The notes beneath the pieces were generated by a model, which did not search any database, was not told the DNA's origin, and was given only the letters and a program-made list of their open reading frames with translations. Made by a program: the position numbers and the translations under genes. Shown one piece after another: positions 30,569 through 41,099 of a stretch of DNA of 64,000 bases (position 1 is its first letter; the number at the start of each line of letters is the position of its first letter). The stretch spans positions 38,972,501 to 39,036,500 of the forward strand of contig CP136890.1 of assembly GCA_034359265.1 (NCBI GenBank). Reading direction: 5' to 3'. The stretch is from Canna indica (lineage: Eukaryota > Streptophyta > Magnoliopsida > Zingiberales > Cannaceae).

Positions 30569-33324
30569 TGTAATATCCTAGATATTTAATTATATTTTTT
30601 TCCTTGATGGTTATGTTTGCTAGCCTAGCGGACTAGTTCAAGGTCGAGCCAAGTCGACTCATGGTTCGGTGCGAGCTTGCGAGCTCGGGTATGTAAGAAT
30701 ATGAGTTATGTAATTTTGCTTGTGTACATTAATTTATTTAATTTTATGTTGTGTTTGCATGATTGTTTAACTTTGTCACATGTGGGTGTGCATGTATGTG
30801 ATGGTTATGTGGAGAATATGATTAATTAAGTTAATTAAGTTAGCAGGTTCGGGTTCGGCTTGAGGCAGATGCGGGTTGGATAAAGTGTTTAGAGGAGTTA
30901 GGGTTAAGGAGGGAGTATAAAACCCCCTCTCCTTGGCTTGTGGCTCCCTATTGGAGCCGCACAAGCTATTGAGGGAGGAGAGGAGCCGTCATCCGCAGGA
31001 GCCGCCAGGCCCCCCCTCCCTTCCTCTCTCTTGCAGTCGCCAAGCCAAGCCGATCAGCCGCCGAGCCTTCCCCTCTTCTTCCTCTCCTTCCTTCCCTTTG
31101 GAGGCAAGCCAAGAGGAGCCAACTTGAAGCCGCCAGCCCCTCTCTCTCTCCCTTTCTCCAAGCCGACGGCTTGAAGTGAGCCCCCCCTTCTCCTTTCTTT
31201 GAATCGAGCCGTTGATTCTTGAAGCCGATTCGAGGGCCGTGGTCCGAGATTTCTCCTCTCATCATCCTTCCTATTCGGGTGAGTGGTTTTACCCTCCTTC
31301 TTTCCGGGTTTCTTCGGGTTCTTGAAGCCGATCTTGAAGGCTTGGATATTCTTGAATATTTTCCATTTATCTCTCAAGTTTTTGCCGTTCTTTTGATTGC
31401 CATGTTTGAGAAGACCCTAAACCCTTCCCTATGGGGTTCGGAATCCCTAGGGGTGCTCGGCCAAGGGTGGAGCAAGGGTGCCCTCAAGGTGTTTGATGAA
31501 ATGCCCAAGTGAGAGATCTTGGTTACTTTGTAGTTTATATCTTGATTTGTTTATTAAAATAAGTTCTTATATGATCAAGCATGCTTTGTATTTAATCTGT
31601 GATTTTTGGAAAAATCATGTTTTTACAAAATATGGATCTTGATGTTGATGCCATGAAGATTCTTGAAGATGGGTTCTTGGTCATGGTGTTTGTTCTTGTT
31701 TATAGTGTTGATGGTGCTTGTTAGCCTTACTTAATAAATTGTGAAATTTGAGAGATTTATCTCAAGATTAGTATTCTATTATGGTGATAATTAAGGATAT
31801 AATTTCTGTAAATTTGGGATTTATTTTCATGCTATGCTGAAAATTTAATGTTACTGGAATTTCATGCTGAGAATGATGAATCTGTGTTGTTTTTAAAAAC
31901 ACTTGTTGTGGTGTATGTGTTTATCTAATCATAGTCATGTAATATATTGTTTCGACCAGAAAATATAGTTTGAAAATATAGGACACACTCTGGAGACCTG
32001 ATTAGGGTTAGATACATCAGTATTGGGCATAGCAGTAAGCTAAAACAAAACCCTAAAACAAAATTCTAATCTTGGTAATCTGAATTTTAATTGCATAATT
32101 AAAATTGGGCAAAGGGTCAGCATAATCTATTATGAACCAACAAATAAAGTTTGTGCATGAAATAAAATCACACGGGTTCATGACATTACGGGTCTAGGAG
32201 TTGGGGTTGGGTGTTGGAGTGCTGAGACGCTTCCCAATAAGGACACCCCTAAGACATCGTAGGAGGGACTTGACTTAGGTCATGTTGCGCCATATCCATA
32301 TGAATGGCGGAGAGGCTCGTTGAGGAGCCAGATTTCGGGCTAGGCCCGGGAGATTGGATGGCTAATTCCCAATCTGTGGAACAAGTTCGGTTGAGCAAAT
32401 CCCTATTGTTCTGGTTTGGCCTTGTGGGATAAGTTCGGAGGGCCTACCCGATTATCCCCGAGGTGGTTTTAAGGAATAAGTTCTAAGGGCCTACCTGATT
32501 ATTCCTGTGATATCCTGAAGGGGTAAGTTCGGAGGGCCTACCCGATTACCCCTGTGATATCTAATAGGGGCAAGTTCGGATGGACGATTCCCGATTGTCC
32601 CTTCGCGTCTCATGGAGAAAGTTCGGAGTGCCTACCCAATTGCTCCCGAGTTTCTTTATACTAGGATAAGTTCTGAGGGTCTTCCGGATTATCCTAGTAT
32701 GCGTTGTTGCCTTAGGGCATGGTAGGCTTAGGCTTTTGATCTTTACCGTTTGGGTGTTGGATGCCTTCGGGCAGGTGGTGGCCTGATGACCTGTTAGCTG
32801 GTCACTCCCTTGTAACCTTTCCTGCTTGAGTCAGGAGTTTTGTTTTATGCATCATAGCTATGTTTTTTTTTTGTGGGGGTTGGTAGAATCGTTCACCAAG
32901 TTCTTTGAACTCACCCATTGTCGTTTGTTTTTATTTTGCAGAGCCTGACCGGTGAGGTGGGCTGGAGCACTTGGCATGGCTGGAGGGCAGAGGAGCTACA
33001 TTGATCTCATAACAGTCCTAGTTAGGGGTCGTAGTCGAGCCTGTAGTAGTTTGATCATGCACTTGTGGTTTGATGTTTTAGAGTGGTAGTCCCGTGGGGA
33101 CATTCATGTTTTATTCAGATATTATTATTAAAGAACTATTGCTTTGGTTTGTTTATTTCCGCACTCGAACTATTTGTTAAAAACTTTGATGTTTTGAAAT
33201 CATAATCGGTTTTGGTTCTTTTGTTAATAAAAACTGTTATTTACTTTGTTGTTTTATGATGTTGGCATGTGCATGAGTTATGCGGCAGGGTATAGGCATG
33301 TGACCCTGTATTTGGGGCGTGACA
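30569..33324 (+). mobile_element. Solo LTR of Gypsy (chromovirus, element A/E/F family)
   Basis: A 2756-bp sequence starting TGTAATATCC and ending GGGCGTGACA, flanked by a perfect duplication GGATA (30564-30568, 33325-33329). No internal region is present, so it is a solo LTR left by LTR-LTR recombination. Promoter and leader features are a TATA box (TATAAAA, 30916-30922), a near-palindromic stem-loop around GGCTCC...GGAGCC (30937-30965), a GC-rich purine/pyrimidine-biased stretch (30960-31260), and the hairpin array at 32376-32705. It is inserted in the CACTA second gene. Confidence 0.93.
32376..32705 (+). repeat. Array of seven variable-stem hairpins in Gypsy LTR
   Basis: Seven units share the core AAGTTCGGA...CCCGATT. 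The outer arms differ but stay complementary: GGGATAA/TTATCCC, GGAATAA/TTATTCC, GGGGTAA/TTACCCC, GGGGCAA/TTGTCCC (one G-T pair), and the last TACTAGGATAA/TTATCCTAGTA. Inside, TCGG can pair with CCGA, leaving a GT bulge. It lies about 1.5 kb downstream of the TATA box, so it should be transcribed. Confidence 0.85.
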
Positions 33325-33666
33325 GGATACGACCTCGATTAGATTACTCCAGATATTTAGGATCAACTCATGGCGATATGGTCCACGTTGCTGATAAAGA
33401 CATTAGCAACATGAGCGCGTCATTGCTGAGTTGTTGTTGATAATGATATCAACAACGGATGTGGCCCATTGCGGAACCATTGTTGATGATTTTATTATTA
33501 ATGGCTGGAGCTATCGTTGCTGATTCGTTGCTAAGTTATCAGCGACGCGCTCTTTTGTCACGACAATGTTACAACGAGCGCGGCCGTTGCTCGCCCTTGC
33601 TGATGGTCTTCAGCAACAGCTTAGCAATGGATCTCGCCGTTGGTAATGCTAGTTATTCCAGTAGTT
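33325..33666 (+). mobile_element. 3' subterminal region and terminus of CACTA element
   Basis: After the GGATA duplication, CACTA sequence resumes. From about 33390 it is dense in GTTGCTGA, TTAGCAAC and GTTGCTAAG motifs in both orientations, the kind of subterminal repeats bound by CACTA accessory proteins. It ends CTAGTTATTCCAGTAGT; the complement ACTACTGGAATAAC fits a CACTA terminus with one end base changed. Confidence 0.65.
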
Positions 33667-33917
33667 ATAAATACCCAAAAAAAACACGAACTTTGGATTC
33701 CCCCCCCCCATTTTTAGCATAAACTTTTTTCTTTAGCAAGTAAATACACGAACTATCATTCTATTACCCCATTTAGGATGCATCGTCATTTCTGACAGTT
33801 TTTGCTGACTTGGACGTGAATGACGACGACGTGACAAGTGACTTTGCCTACGTAGCACATTTTTCAATGGTCGAATAAAGTTTAACATAAAAATTCCAAA
33901 TTACCCATCCCGAAGCT
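33667..33917. other. Unassigned spacer
   Basis: It contains a poly-C tract (about 33700-33709) and non-coding sequence. It separates the CACTA end from LTR-a. No gene or terminal repeat was recognised. Confidence 0.4.
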
Positions 33918-36789
33918 TGTCAGGCCCCAACTCAGGGACACGTGACCGGCCAAGTTATACGTACCTATACCCTGCAACCTAACCCATGCACATGCCAACA
34001 CATAAAAAGATAGCGGAAGAAATATCACCTTTTTATTTTAAAAGGAAAACAAAATGGATTTTATTATAAAGGTAAAGTGTTCAGCACAAAGTTCAAATGC
34101 GGAAATAAAAGAATCAAAGTTCAACAGTTCTTTTAACAAATAAAATCTAAATAAAAAATATGAATGTCCCCACGGGTTTATAACTCCAACACACTAAATC
34201 ATAAGTGCATGCCAACTACTACAAACTCGACTACGACCTCTAACTAGGACTGTTATAAGATCAATATAGCTCCTCTGCCCTCCAACCGCGCCAAGTGCTC
34301 CAGCCCACCTCACCGGTCAGACTTTAGAAAACAAAAACAACGACAACATGTGAGTTTAAAGAACTTAGTGAGCTGTTCTACCAACCCCCACGAGAAAACT
34401 AAACACAGATAAAAATACGGAGATGAAACTCTATCTCAAGCAGGAAAAAGTCACAAGAGTGTGACTAGCTAATAGGCCACTTGGCCACACATGCCCAAAG
34501 GTATCCAACACCTCAAATGGTGATGAACAACAGGCCTAAGCCTACGTACCATGCCCTAAGACAACAAAACATACTAGGATAATCGGTATTGACCTATCTA
34601 AACTTATCCTAATATAAAAAAACTCGGGAGCAATCGGGATTGACCCATCCGAACTTGCTCCACGACACGCGAAGGAACAATCGGGATTCACCTGTCCCAA
34701 CTTGTACCTTTAAGATATCACAGGAATAATTGGGATTTGCCCGTTCGAACTTATTCCTTGAGAGAAACTCGATCGAGAACAATCGGGATTTGCCCGTCCG
34801 AACTTGTTCCACGAGAAAACATAGGAACAATCGGGATTTGCCCATCCGAACTTGTTCCAAAATGATAATGTAGGAATAATCGGGATTCGCCCATCTGAAC
34901 TTATTCCTTTAAATATAGAATCTTGGGAACAATCGGGATTTGCTCGTCCGAACTTGTTCCACAAGATACACAGGAACAATCGGGATTTGCCCATCCGAAC
35001 ATGTTCCACGGGTTGAGAATTAACCACCCAATCTTCCGGGCCTAGCCCACAATCCAGCTCCTAACCGAGCCTCCTGCCATGCAATAAGATATGACACCAC
35101 ATGACCTAAGTCAAGCATATCCTACGATGTCTTAGGGATGTCTCTATTGGGAAAACTCCACAACATCCAATGCCCGATCCCAACTCCTAGACACGTAATG
35201 TCATAAATCCGTGTGGTTTATTTTATGCAAAATATTTAATTGGTTGGCTTCTAATAGATTATGATGCCCCTTGAATTATAATTACTCAATTAAAGTTTTC
35301 ATTTGCCAAGATTAGGGTTTTGTTTTAAGTTTACTATTGAGCCTCTAACTGGTGTACCTGAGTCGAATCTGACTCCTAAAGTATGACCTATAGATCCAGA
35401 CTATATTTTCTGGTCGAAACAATAGGTTACACGACTATGTTCAGTAAATTATGCACATCCTAAACAAGATTTCAAAATCAGCCTTGATTCATCATCTCAA
35501 CATGAAGTTTTCAGCATAATTGAGTTTCAGCATAATAAGGAATTAAATCCGAAAATTCACATAATATAAATCCCTAATTTACCATCACATCAAATTTATA
35601 ATCATTAAGATAGATCTCACAAACCATATTTGTTAAACAAGATTAACAAGCATCACAACCATCTTTAATCAAGAACCAACTTTTATGATCAAGAACCCCC
35701 ATGCCATCAAGATCAAATCCCATCTTTGAAACACATAATAAATTTCCAAAAAAATCACAGAATTAATATCAAAGCATGCATTAACATTATAAGCATCCAA
35801 ATTGATAAACAAATTGAATCATAGATAGCAAGATAAACTATACCCTTAACTTAGATATTTCATCGAACACCTTGAGGGCACCCTCTTCTTCCACCTTGGC
35901 CGAGAACTCCTAGGGCATTCCTAGGGCTGCCGAGCCACAAAGGGGAATCCTTGGGTTCCCTCCCATAAATTGACACAAGATTCAGCAATTAAAACTCACG
36001 ATTTGAAGAAAAAACACAAGAAACAAGAACGTCGCCCAAATCGGCTCAAGAGCACGAGGAAACCCGAGAAAGGAGGGGTAAAACCACTCACCCGATTAGG
36101 AAACAAATTAGAGAAGAACTTACAAGCAGCGGCCGCCAAAGCCGGCTTCAATGGGTGGTGGCTCGACTCGAACAAGGGGGAAAGAGGGGGCGGCAACTCC
36201 ACTCCAAGCTGCCGGCTTCAAGAAAGGGGAAGAGGGAGAGGGGCGGCTCGGCTTGGCTAGGTGGCTCCTCTCTGCTCGGCACTAAGAGAAAGAGAGAAGG
36301 AGAGCAGGGGGGGCTATGCTCGGCGGCTGCAGCTTGAGGACGGCGGCTCCAAGGAAGGGGAGAGGGGCAGCTGGCTCGGCTTGGCTCCTCTATCCTTTCA
36401 CGGCTTGTGCAGCTCCTATAGGGAGCCGCAAGCCCTAGGGGGGGAGATTTTATAATCCCTTCCCACCTCTTCAACCCTAATCTCCTTTAACTCGCATCTG
36501 CCTCAACCCGGATCCGCAACCCGCTAACCCAAAATATCCCATTCTAACACATGCATCAACCACATGCACACCCATATGCAACATGATTTAATAATCATGC
36601 ACATAGAACAATATAATTAAATAAATTCATCTACACAAGCAATAAATTACATAATTCATATTCCTACTTACCTGAGCTCGCAAGCTCGCACCGGACCATG
36701 AGTCAACTCGGTTTAACCTCGAACTAGACCACTGGACTGACAACCACTAATAATAACAGAAAATAAATATTAGTATCTCAGATATTATA
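33918..36789 (-). repeat. 3' LTR of element E (LTR-a)
   Basis: Minus-strand start TATAATATC (TGTAATATCC mutated) at 36789, end GGGGCCTGACA at 33918. It carries a minus-strand TATA (ATTATAAAAT, about 36446-36455), the stem-loop GGCTTGTGC...GCAAGCC (about 36402-36434) and a nine-unit hairpin array (34572-35013). Confidence 0.9.
34572..35013 (-). repeat. Hairpin array in LTR-a
   Basis: Nine units with the core AAGTTCGGANGGGCAAATCCC (written in element sense, shortened). Stems vary together: GGAGCAA/TTGCTCC, GGAATAA/TTATTCC, GGAACAA/TTGTTCC, TAGGATAA/TTATCCTA. It corresponds to the arrays at 17287-17632, 32376-32705, 43036-43480 and 49450-49670. Confidence 0.85.
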
Positions 36790-38635
36790 ATTCTCCCTCC
36801 TTAAAGAAAATTCATCCTCAAATTTCAGAAAAAGAAACTTAAGGACTCACCAGATCATCAAACAACGAAGGATAATGCTCCCTCATATCCTGGTCCACCT
36901 CCCTGGTGGACTCCTACCCGGAATGGTGCTCCCACCTGACCTTAACCAAGGGAATCTCCTTGGACCTCAATTTTCTGATTTGTCGGTCTAGCACCTCAAC
37001 TGGTCGCTCCTCATACGAGACTGCTGAATCCACCTCTACTGCGGTAGGCTCAATCACATGGGACTCATCTCGAACATACTTCTTCAGCATAGATACATGA
37101 AACACTGGATGCACTCGGTCCATACTGGGAGGTAAGGACAACTAATATTCCACAACTCTCCTACGCCTGAGAATAGGAAATGACCCATTGAACCTAGGGC
37201 TTAGCTTTCCTTTCTTACCAATTCTCACCACCCCTTTCATAGGGGATACCTTGTGGAACACCATGTCCCCCTCAACAAACTCTACCTCCCTGGTCTTTCC
37301 ATCAGCATACATCTTTTGGCGACTCTGAGCTGTGAACAGCCTCTCTCTGATTAGCTTGACCTTTTCTACTGCCTCCTCCACCAGGTCGGATCCCATCATA
37401 AGGGAATCCCCTGCCTCAAAACATCCTACAGGCAACCTGCATCTTCGCCCATACAATGCCTCAAATGAGGCCATCCCAATGCTACTTTGATAGCTGTTAT
37501 TGTAAACAAACTCAATCAAAGGTAAGTGCCTCTCCCAACTGCCCTCCAAATCTAGGACACATGCTCTAAGCATATCCTCCAATGTCTAAATGGTCTGCTC
37601 CGACTGACCATCTGTCTAAGGGTGAAATGTAGTGCTGAACTGAACCTGAGTGTCCAATGCCTCCTGGAAAGACTGCCAGAATCAAGCCGTGAACTGTGTA
37701 CCCCGATCTGAGATAATCATAACAGGAACATCATGATAAGCGATGATCCGATCCAAGAACAACCTCGCATACTGCTCGACTGAAAAGGTAGTCCCGACTG
37801 GTATGAAATGTGACGTCTTGTTTAGGCGATCCACCACTACCCAGATAGAATAATTGCCCTTCCCAGACTTTGGTAACCTCGTCATAAAATCCATGGTTAT
37901 TTTCTCCCATTTCCACTCTAGTACTTCTAGGTTCTTGAGCAACCCTACCGGCTTTAAATGCTTAGCCTTAACCTGCTACCACACCAGGCACTTAGACACG
38001 AACTCGGCCACCTCTCTTTTCATGTCTTTCCACCAATAATTTTGCCTTAGATCTTGGTACATCTTTGTGGCTCCCGGATGTATAGTGTATGTGGATCGAT
38101 GAGCCATCTCTAGCACCTGCCTGCGAACCTCAGCCATATGTGGCACCATTATCATGTTCTAAACCTCAGAACAGCCTTCGAGTCAATACCAAAATCATTA
38201 TCGGCATCCCCTCTCCTGTCCAGATCCTTAGTGAGTGCACAAAAAGCATCCTCCTCTTGTGCTGCCCGCAGCATGTCAACCAACATGGACTGCACCCACA
38301 GATGAGCCACTAGCGCACCAGAAGCTAACACTGACAAGACTGCCCCGCCATCCAAACACATGGCCGAATCTTGAGCCAACGACCTCCTTCTGACCACCAA
38401 ATGTGTCGAACTGCCCATAAACTTCCTGCTCAAAGCATTGGCCACCACATTAGCCTTCCCCGAATGGTACATGATCGTGCAGTCATAGTCTTTCAAGAGC
38501 TCAAGCCATTTTCTCTGTCTCAGATTCAACTCCTTCTGGGTGAGCAAATACTCGAGGCTCTTATGATCAGTGTATATCTCACAAGCCTCGTCATAAAGGT
38601 AGCGACGCCACAACTTCAATGCAAACACTACTGTT

Positions 38636-40010
38636 TTGGCTTAAGGGTCTCTCTTAAGCCTCGATCTTTATTTTGATGATAACAAACATGTATTTAATCC
38701 AAGCGTGAAATTTTGAGTTCAGGTTGAGGTTGTGATAAACATGCCAAGTCCGCTCAAACAAGATGAAAGAAAAGGTCGTCAAAAAAACAGAAGAAGAAAA
38801 TGTCGAAGAAAGGCTCGGACTTAGATCAAGTAGAATTCATGTGATATACCCCTAGGATAAGTGTATCCCAAGCCAAAATTATAAAGTTATCCAAGTTGAA
38901 ACTTGGTAACTAAACCCATAAAAAAAGGCATGTAAAAATCCATGAAGAAGTCAGCCTCAGCCTGAGTTCGATCGACCGGTTGGTCGACCGAACAAGGTAG
39001 TATTCTGCTGAGCAGCTATTCGATCGATCGGACTATCGACCGAATGACGGTAAAATATGGCAGTAGCCATTCAAGGCTGCGTTGGTCGACCGGTCAGTCG
39101 ACCGACCGAGGCGAAATCTTGGTAGAATGCTTAGCGGTCGACCAATCGGTCGACCGGATTGGAGATAGCCTATCGCGCGACCCTGGCTCCAGTGATTCGG
39201 TCGACCGACTGGTCAACCGAATGTGGGATCGGCTCTTCTCCGTTAGTTGGTCAACCCATCGGTCGACTGAGATCTCTCATATAGCCAGCGATCGAACAGC
39301 TTCAACGACTATTTTTTTAACCGTTGAACGGGCCGTTCGAGTGAGGGGTTATAAATACCCCTCACCTAACTTCTTTACTTCTTCTTAGAACTTTTATTGA
39401 TCAATTAAAGAAGTTTCTTAAGCCTTCAAAAGAGCGAACTGCTGCACGCGCCCTCTGCTTCCGTCGCAACTCACTTCAGGCGCTGATTCCCTGCTTCTTC
39501 AATCTTGTTGCAATTCAAAGAGCCATATTCTTGCAAGTTGGAGACGTGAAGGCGGTGGAAAGGAGCCTTGGTTCATTTTAAAATTCTTAAAGCTCTTTCC
39601 TTTGTATTTGACATTTATTGTAAACTTGTTCTCTATTTGAGATAGCTGCTAGGTGTGCTAGGAAACACTTAGGGTGACTTTATAGGATTGTGTTTTGCCT
39701 AGGTGAATAAGATTGAGGTGTTCTCAGAGTGGTGAGAAGGGTGTCCTCATTGTATTCAAAGGGAAACATAGATTCTATAAAGTAGTGGTTAGAAATTCTT
39801 GGTGAGGAGCCAAGGTACTGGAGTAGGCAGTTGGCCGAACCACTGTAATTACTCTTATTTGCTTATTTATCATTGCTATTTATATTTGATCATATTCACC
39901 ATTAAGAAACAATTGCATTAAGTGAAGCTAAAATTGAGTAAGAAAAAAACATCGGAAAAGGGGATAAGCACTATTCAACCCCCCCTTCTAATGTCGGATT
40001 TCACACAACA
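38636..40010 (+). mobile_element. Solo LTR of Copia (Maximus/SIRE-like)
   Basis: This 1375-bp insertion lies in element E's RNase H, flanked by CTGTT on both sides (38631-38635, 40011-40015). The left end reads TTGGCTTAAGGG, apparently lacking the first TG of TGTTGGC; the right end is CACACAACA. Removing it restores RNase H similarity to element F. It has a TATA box (TTATAAATAC, about 39348), the CACTATTCAACCCCCCC terminus and six palindromes upstream of the TATA box (38966-39270). Confidence 0.88.
38966..39270 (+). repeat. Six-palindrome array in U3 of Copia solo LTR
   Basis: Inverted repeats built on GGTCGACC recur at 38966-38993, 39018-39045, 39081-39107, 39135-39156, 39195-39222 and 39245-39270. 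Each has 9-12 bp arms and a loop of a few bases (GTTCGATCGACC/GGTCGACCGAAC; ATTCGGTCGACC/GGTCAACCGAAT; CGGTCGACC/GGTCGACCG). Centre spacing is about 50-60 bp, and the array stops about 75 bp upstream of the TATA box. Confidence 0.88.
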
Positions 40011-41099
40011 CTGTTGCTAGCTCAAGATCATGAGTCGGATAATTCTTCTCGTGGACCTTCAGTTGCCGAGAGGCATATGCTATCACCCTGCCATTCTGCA
40101 TCAACACAACCCAAGCTGACCCGGGAGGCATCATAATAAACAACAAATCCTCCCGAGCCCGAGGGTACTGATAGAACTGGTGCCGACGTCAAGCGGTCCT
40201 TGAGCTTCAGAAAGCTCTCATCGTACTTACTGTCTCATTCAAACTCGGGTCAATGGCGCTGCAATCCTGGAGAAATTCTTCACGAATTTCTTGTAATAAC
40301 TTGCCAACGCCAGGAAGCTGTGAATCTATGTGACATTAGTCGGCCTCTTCCAATTTTGAACCGCTTCTATCTTTGCAGGGTCCACCTTTACTCCTTTCCT
40401 GGACACCACATGACAAAGGAATCCTACACTCTCCAGCCAAAACTCGCACTTGGAGAATTTGGCATACAAGCGGTGCTCCCTGAGAGTCTCCAGAACTACC
40501 CTCAAGTGCTCAGCATGTTCCTTCCTGCTCTTGGAATAAATCAAGATATCATCAATAAATACTATTACAAATTTATCCAAGTATTCCCTGAACACTCGGT
40601 TCATCAGGTCCATAAATGCTGCAGGTGCATTTATCAGCTAGAAGGACATCACTAGGAACTCAAACTGCAAATACCTCGACCTAAAAGCAGTCTTAGGGAC
40701 GTCACTGTCCCAGATTCTCAATTGATGATACCATGACCGCATGTCTATCTTCGAAAACGACTGAGCCTCGTGAAGTTGATCAAACAAATCATCGATCCTG
40801 GGCAGTGGGTACCGGTTCTTCACCATCACCTTATTAAGCTGTCGGTAATCTATGCACATTCACATGGATCCATCCTTCTTTTTCACAAAGAGCACTGGAG
40901 CACCCCAAGGTGAAACACTTGGGCGAATGAAGCCCAACTCAAGCAGCTTCAGCATCGACAGGAGTGTCAATTCGGCCATTAGGACGTGCCCACAAATGAC
41001 CACCTCGTAGCCTCGAAAGACTATCTCTGCCAGCGTAGAAATGCCCATAGGCGTAGACACCACAAGAGGCAAATCAAGAATTGAGGGTTTTCCTGTCAA

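Larger units (their letters stand above)
20785..33666 (+). mobile_element. CACTA (En/Spm) transposon remnant with two nested insertions
   Basis: The CACTA parts are 20785-23920, 30395-30568 and 33325-33666, separated by Copia element B and a solo Gypsy LTR. The transposase (TNP2) lies first, then pieces of a second gene, then a 3' subterminal region rich in short GTTGCTGA/AGCAAC repeats (33390-33650). The right end reads CTAGTTATTCCAGTAGT; its complement ACTACTGGAATAACTAG is the expected CACTA terminus with the outermost base mutated. The 5' end is missing, lost at the junction with the reversed Copia LTR. Both insertions carry perfect target duplications, which sets the order: CACTA first, B and the solo LTR later. 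Confidence 0.8.
36839..41099 (-). pseudogene. RT, RNase H, integrase and chromodomain of element E
   Basis: Reading down the minus strand: RT ([31 protein letters not shown], and the catalytic FIDDILIYS intact near 40550), RNase H ([11 protein letters not shown], about 38575), integrase core (WEKITMDFMTRLPKSGKG, about 37890; VMIISDRGTQFTA, about 37690), then IEFVYNNSYQSSIGM (about 37510), HPVFHVSMLKKYV and a chromodomain ending VKVRWEHHSG and YPSLFDDLVSP with TAA at 36839. A Copia solo LTR interrupts RNase H at 38636-40010. Several nonsense codons and frameshifts occur (one TAG directly after HHSG). The protease-RT linker has been deleted at about 40945. Chromodomains direct integration to heterochromatin in this group. 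Confidence 0.85.

Noticed and set aside
30933..31377. Pro/Ser-rich open frames on both strands
   Set aside because: They are in the purine/pyrimidine-biased leader of an LTR; related LTRs do not keep the frames.
34572..35013. CRISPR-like array: regular short repeats with variable intervening sequence
   Set aside because: The repeats lie inside an LTR present in five related copies, units are imperfect hairpins with shared cores, spacers are not unique, and the genome is a plant.
35970..36474. Basic and proline-rich frames in LTR-a, with equivalents at 44305-44941 and 50737-51121
   Set aside because: Same LTR leader as above; frames are broken by indels between copies and show no conserved protein.
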